Source: Alterinioella nitratireducens (GTDB taxonomy: Bacteria > Pseudomonadota > Alphaproteobacteria > Rhodobacterales > Rhodobacteraceae). From it: a stretch of 64,000 nucleotides of DNA. Where the stretch lies: contig NZ_JABJVX010000006.1 of NCBI RefSeq assembly GCF_013155465.1, forward strand, positions 62,001-126,000. Reading direction: 5' to 3'. The notes under the pieces are model-generated. The model ran no database searches, was not told the origin of the DNA, and worked only from the letters and a program-made list of their open reading frames with translations. Made by a program: the position numbers and the translations under genes. Every line of letters begins with the position of its first letter. Position 1 is the stretch's first letter. Below, piece after piece: positions 63,161 to 64,000 of the stretch.

Positions 63161-63916
63161 ATGAGAGACGAGCCCCGGACAACCCAACCCTATGAGATCG
63201 ACGGCGCCGACCGCCCGGCCCGCTGGCTGGTCACCTGCGACCATGCGACCAACCTCGTGCCGGATTGCGTGAACGGCGGCGACCTTGGGCTGCCTGAGGC
63301 CGATATGACCCGCCACATCGCCTATGATGTCGGGGCCGAGGGGCTGTCGCGCCACCTGGCCCGCGATCTCGACGCGCCGCTGATCCTGTCGCGCTTTTCC
63401 CGGCTGGTCATCGACCCGAACCGGGGCGAGCATGACCCGACCGTCTTGATGCGGCTCTATGACGGCTCGATCACCCCGGCCAACCGAAATGCGGATGCCG
63501 CGGAAACCGAGCGCCGCCTCGCCGCCTTCCACCGCCCCTATCACGACGCGCTGGCAGGGCTTGCGGCGCAGCGTGACGACCGGGTGATCCTGTCGGTCCA
63601 CAGCTTCACGCCGCAATTCAAGGGGCGCGAGATGCGGCCCTGGCATGTCGGCGTGCTCTATGCCGAAGACAACCGCCTGGCCCTGCCGCTGCTGGAGCGG
63701 CTGCGCGCCGAAGCGGGGATATTCGTGGGCGATAACGAGCCCTATTCCGGCCACCTCCCCGGCGACACGCTGGACCGCCACGGCGTGCAGACGGGCCGCC
63801 CGCACGTGCTGATCGAGCTGCGCAACGACCTGATCAAAACGCCTGACCAACAGCGGCAATGGGCGCACCGGCTGGCCCCCATCCTTGACGGCGCGCTGGC
63901 CGACGCACAGGTTTGA
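63161..63916 (+). CDS. N-formylglutamate amidohydrolase family protein
   Basis: A 251-residue FGase-fold hydrolase: WLVTCDHATNLVPD with the metal-binding histidine, SRFSRLVIDPNRG, VILSVHSFTPQF with a second histidine, and DRHGVQTGRPHVLIELRNDLI. The family cleaves N-formylglutamate (histidine degradation) or related formyl/amide substrates; without hut genes nearby the substrate is open. Start ATG at 63161; divergent from pyk. It is followed after 22 bases by a DUF1244 gene, probably one operon. Confidence 0.9.
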   Translation: MRDEPRTTQPYEIDGADRPARWLVTCDHATNLVPDCVNGGDLGLPEADMTRHIAYDVGAEGLSRHLARDLDAPLILSRFSRLVIDPNRGEHDPTVLMRLYDGSITPANRNADAAETERRLAAFHRPYHDALAGLAAQRDDRVILSVHSFTPQFKGREMRPWHVGVLYAEDNRLALPLLERLRAEAGIFVGDNEPYSGHLPGDTLDRHGVQTGRPHVLIELRNDLIKTPDQQRQWAHRLAPILDGALADAQV

Positions 63917-63938
63917 GAGGCAGAAGGAGACACATGCC

Positions 63939-64000
63939 ATGGACGACCAGACCCGCACCGAGATCGAAGCCGCCGCCTTTCGCCGCCTGCAGAAACACCT
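63939..64000 (+). CDS. DUF1244 domain protein, N-terminus only
   Basis: The first 20 codons (MDDQTRTEIEAAAFRRLQKH) match the start of DUF1244 proteins, small proteins of unknown function usually ~100 residues. AGAAGGAG precedes the ATG at 63939; an ATG five bases upstream is in another frame. The gene runs off the window. Confidence 0.85.
   Translation, partial: MDDQTRTEIEAAAFRRLQKH

Overview
The window is a compact, high-GC (roughly two-thirds G+C by eye) chromosomal segment from an alphaproteobacterium, almost certainly a member of the Rhodobacteraceae (Roseobacter/Rhodobacter group). The main reasons are a malyl-CoA lyase that closely resembles what I remember of Mcl1 of Rhodobacter sphaeroides, a polyhydroxyalkanoate phaA/phaB pair, an ETF-ubiquinone oxidoreductase, a DUF4175 (TIGR02302-like) protein next to lysA, and many ATGA/TGATG gene overlaps. 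The genus cannot be told from the sequence. No rRNA, tRNA, CRISPR array, insertion sequence or prophage is visible. The content is mainly core housekeeping.

Layout. 0-9 kb: era (partial), a secreted repeat protein on the opposite strand, then a leftward run spoT/relA-like gene, DUF2062, pdxJ, two paralogous secreted proteins, acpS, lepB and rnc, with rpoZ at its head. 9-15 kb: NYN-domain protein, two methyltransferases, ispH, DUF3429, rnhA, a TRIC-type channel and two small membrane proteins. 15-19 kb: the formyl-methionine region, with fmt and three tandem peptide deformylase genes (one lacking catalytic residues), interrupted by an ArsR/SRPBCC pair and a frameshifted zinc-type protein. 19-27 kb: C-S lyase, malyl-CoA lyase, a membrane protein with a degenerate GGDEF region, accA, a flavoprotein, plsC and ftsX-ftsE. 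27-38 kb: zinc-ribbon protein, DUF4175, lysA, DUF2834, ETF-QO, a TPR protein, ispE, a long-chain prenyl diphosphate synthase, DUF2007 and a TrmN6-like methyltransferase. 38-47 kb: YdcH-type protein, phaB, phaA, an EAL protein, tag, tlpA-like gene, argH with a tiny lipoprotein, greA, an unknown membrane protein, VOC and hemerythrin proteins. 47-53 kb: molybdenum cofactor block (moeA fusion, mobB, mobA, fdhD), azlC-azlD and mscL. 53-64 kb: ytoQ, pheT, a META-domain protein, a low-GC orphan, pheS, nnrS, rplT, rpmI, pyk, N-formylglutamate amidohydrolase and the start of a DUF1244 gene.

How the genes relate: ispH and ispE supply the MEP isoprenoid pathway that feeds the prenyl synthase (ubiquinone side chain). 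ETF-QO passes electrons to that ubiquinone. accA, acpS, plsC, phaA and phaB belong to fatty acid, phospholipid and storage polymer metabolism. fmt and deformylases bracket N-formyl-methionine handling. mobA, mobB, moeA and fdhD mature molybdoenzymes, probably formate dehydrogenase.

The most unusual structure is non-coding. Five intergenic loci each carry two adjacent palindromes about 24 bp apart, nearly all centred on TCGA (mostly GTCGAC). The arm sequences differ from copy to copy but remain self-complementary, and four of the five loci begin 8-14 bases after a stop codon. I know of no described family that matches. Other items worth attention are a catalytically degenerate third deformylase, twin ArsR operators with a probably leaderless start, a pheS/pheT pair split by a low-GC orphan, an LptM-like lipoprotein overlapping argH, an RNase-H-like domain fused to MoeA, and a LacI-type operator in front of pyk. 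Promoter calls are by-eye matches to sigma-70 consensus and are tentative.
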